Part shown: positions 62,723 to 64,000 of the stretch, in pieces
Layout: each line of letters opens with the position of its first letter
Position numbering within the stretch: position 1 is the stretch's first letter
Assembly: GCA_017631315.1 (NCBI GenBank)
Contig: JAGBTN010000003.1
Span: forward strand, 62,001-126,000
Direction of reading: 5' to 3'
Length of the DNA: 64,000 nt
DNA from: Bacteroidaceae bacterium
GTDB taxonomy: Bacteria; Bacteroidota; Bacteroidia; Bacteroidales; Bacteroidaceae
Notes under the pieces: model-generated
Databases searched by the model: none
Told to the model about the DNA's origin: nothing
What the model saw: the letters and a program-made list of their open reading frames with translations, nothing else
Made by a program: the position numbers and the translations under genes

Positions 62723-64000
62723 ATGGCAATAACTGACGATTTAGGTGCCCTTATAAGGGAGAACTTTCTACATAATCCGACAAAAGAACAGGAAAAAGCC
62801 ATTTCCTTGCTTTCCGACTTTCTGCTCTCGCGAGAGCAAGACAGCATTTTCCTGCTGAAGGGTTATGCAGGCACAGGCAAGACGTCGCTTCTGGCAGCAT
62901 TGGTACGGACAATGCAACAGTTGCGTCTGCGCGTCATGCTGCTGGCACCAACAGGCCGGGCCGCCAAAGTCTTGTCCAACTATGCAGGCGCACCAGCCTT
63001 CACCATACATCGGAAGATATACCGACAAAAGTCAATTACGGAAATGGATGTCTTCCAGAACAATATCAACATGCGGCAGGATACGCTCTTCATTGTCGAC
63101 GAAGCATCGATGATTGCCAACGATGCACACGAACAGACCATGTTCGGAACTGGAAGATTGCTTGATGACCTGATGCAATATGTGTATTCCTGCAACGGAT
63201 GCAGGCTGCTGCTTGTGGGAGACACGGCACAGCTGCCGCCGGTTGGCGAAACAGAAAGTCCGGCACTAAGCCGCACAATGCTGGAGGGATACGGCATGGA
63301 GGTGACGGAACTCTGCCTGACACAAGTGGTCAGACAACTCGAAGAGTCAGGCATTCTATGGAACGCCACCATGTTGCGCAGCCTCATACAAAACGACGAT
63401 GTGTATGCCTTTCCAAAACTTCGAGGCAAGAGTTTTCCAGACATCAAAGTATTACCCGGCAACGAACTCATCGAAGCACTCGAACAAAGCTACCGCAATC
63501 ATGGCACAGACGGCACTATTGTCGTAACACGCAGCAACAAACGTGCCAACATCTTCAACAACGGCATCCGAACACGAATCCTCGACTATGAAACCGAATT
63601 GTCTGGAGGCGACCTGATAATGGTGGCAAAAAACAACTACTACTGGACGGAACGTGAGCAAGCAGCGAATGGAGTGGCAGCAGACGCAATGACGTTCATT
63701 GCAAACGGTGATGTGGCAATTGTGCGACGTATGCGCAACGAACGCTCGTTCTACGGCTTTCGCTTTGCCGATGTGACACTTTGTTTCCCCGATTACGACC
63801 ATCGGGAATTAGACGTCACCATATTACTCGACACACTGCAAAGCGAATCACCCGCATTAACTCGCCAACAGCAAGAAACACTCTTCAACGGTGTGTGGGA
63901 AGACTATCCCGAATTAACAAACAAACGCGACCGCATGAAACGACTGCGCCAGGACATATATTACAATGCTTTACAAATCAAATATGCCTATGCCGTCACC
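62723..64000 (+). CDS. RecD-like/AAA ATP-dependent DNA helicase (3'-truncated by window)
   Basis: 426 codons are visible from the ATG at 62723 and the frame is open at the window end. Walker A GYAGTGKTSLL (about residues 50-60), LLAPTGRAAKVLS, Walker B FIVDEASMI, and the Q-rich motif GDTAQLPPVGE with VVRQ are classical superfamily-1B helicase motifs of RecD/TraA type. Bacteroidetes carry this short RecD2-like form in DNA repair. It is divergent from the upstream unit. The rest of the protein, including motif VI, lies outside the window. Confidence 0.9.
   Translation, partial: MAITDDLGALIRENFLHNPTKEQEKAISLLSDFLLSREQDSIFLLKGYAGTGKTSLLAALVRTMQQLRLRVMLLAPTGRAAKVLSNYAGAPAFTIHRKIYRQKSITEMDVFQNNINMRQDTLFIVDEASMIANDAHEQTMFGTGRLLDDLMQYVYSCNGCRLLLVGDTAQLPPVGETESPALSRTMLEGYGMEVTELCLTQVVRQLEESGILWNATMLRSLIQNDDVYAFPKLRGKSFPDIKVLPGNELIEALEQSYRNHGTDGTIVVTRSNKRANIFNNGIRTRILDYETELSGGDLIMVAKNNYYWTEREQAANGVAADAMTFIANGDVAIVRRMRNERSFYGFRFADVTLCFPDYDHRELDVTILLDTLQSESPALTRQQQETLFNGVWEDYPELTNKRDRMKRLRQDIYYNALQIKYAYAVT

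Overview
The window comes from a member of the Bacteroidales, most likely Prevotella-like. The evidence is Bacteroidetes-type promoters (a TAnnTTTG -7 box with a TTG/TTTG -33 about 19-20 bases upstream), BspA-type leucine-rich surface proteins, type IX-like C-terminal tails, an S46 dipeptidyl-peptidase, GH92/GH125/GH78 enzymes and a serine-type sulfatase. No tRNA, rRNA, transposase, CRISPR array or prophage gene was seen.

Layout. 1-6.2 kb: end of a surface beta-helix protein, then rmlA, a Dabb protein, ccsA, ccsB and xth on the minus strand, facing away from a polysaccharide flippase across two overlapping divergent promoters. 6.3-14.7 kb (minus): an acyl-CoA ligase followed 3 nt later by a transglutaminase-domain lipoprotein, then a GH92-GH125 alpha-mannosidase operon. 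14.9-16.7 kb: a secreted BspA-like LRR protein behind a long structured leader. 17.4-35.3 kb (minus): one uninterrupted block with the str (without tuf), S10, spc and alpha genes: rpsL-rpsG-fusA-rpsJ through rpoA-rplQ, including the short genes rpmJ and rpmD. 35.5-42.2 kb: dsbD, a Ser-type sulfatase, and a GH78 rhamnosidase-esterase operon. 42.6-46.4 kb: a cluster of small exported proteins (META lipoprotein, DUF4846, a small secreted protein, a CHAP-like protein) ending in a LytTR regulator that overlaps a membrane-anchored phosphodiester-glycosidase-like protein. 46.7-55 kb: an LRR paralogue without export signals, a patatin, a DEAD-box helicase coupled to an S46 peptidase, and pckA. 55-60.4 kb: a structured leader, then two co-transcribed secreted proteins (348 and 1293 aa). 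60.6-64 kb: rsmD, a DUF3822 protein, a hypothetical membrane protein, and the start of a RecD-like helicase cut by the window edge.

The most interesting signal is non-coding. The leaders of the LRR gene (16796-17003, minus) and of the 348/1293-aa operon (55258-55440, plus) fold into the same multi-stem RNA. Four helices differ in sequence but keep their pairing. Short unpaired segments are shared: CUGAGAA, AAAUUUU, GGG and CCUUCAG. In both copies the 3' arm of the inner hairpin can instead pair with a downstream segment; in the plus-strand copy this makes a 17-bp hairpin followed by a U-tract. This looks like a regulatory RNA class controlling cell-surface proteins. In addition, two dispersed intergenic repeat families occur: 22-bp-period arrays with a CTGCAG core next to ACGCGT palindromes (three loci), and 12-15 bp hairpins with a GCCGACTTGGCA-like loop, often beside GGTTAACC modules. 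Folding, alignments and promoter calls were done by eye; no database search was possible.
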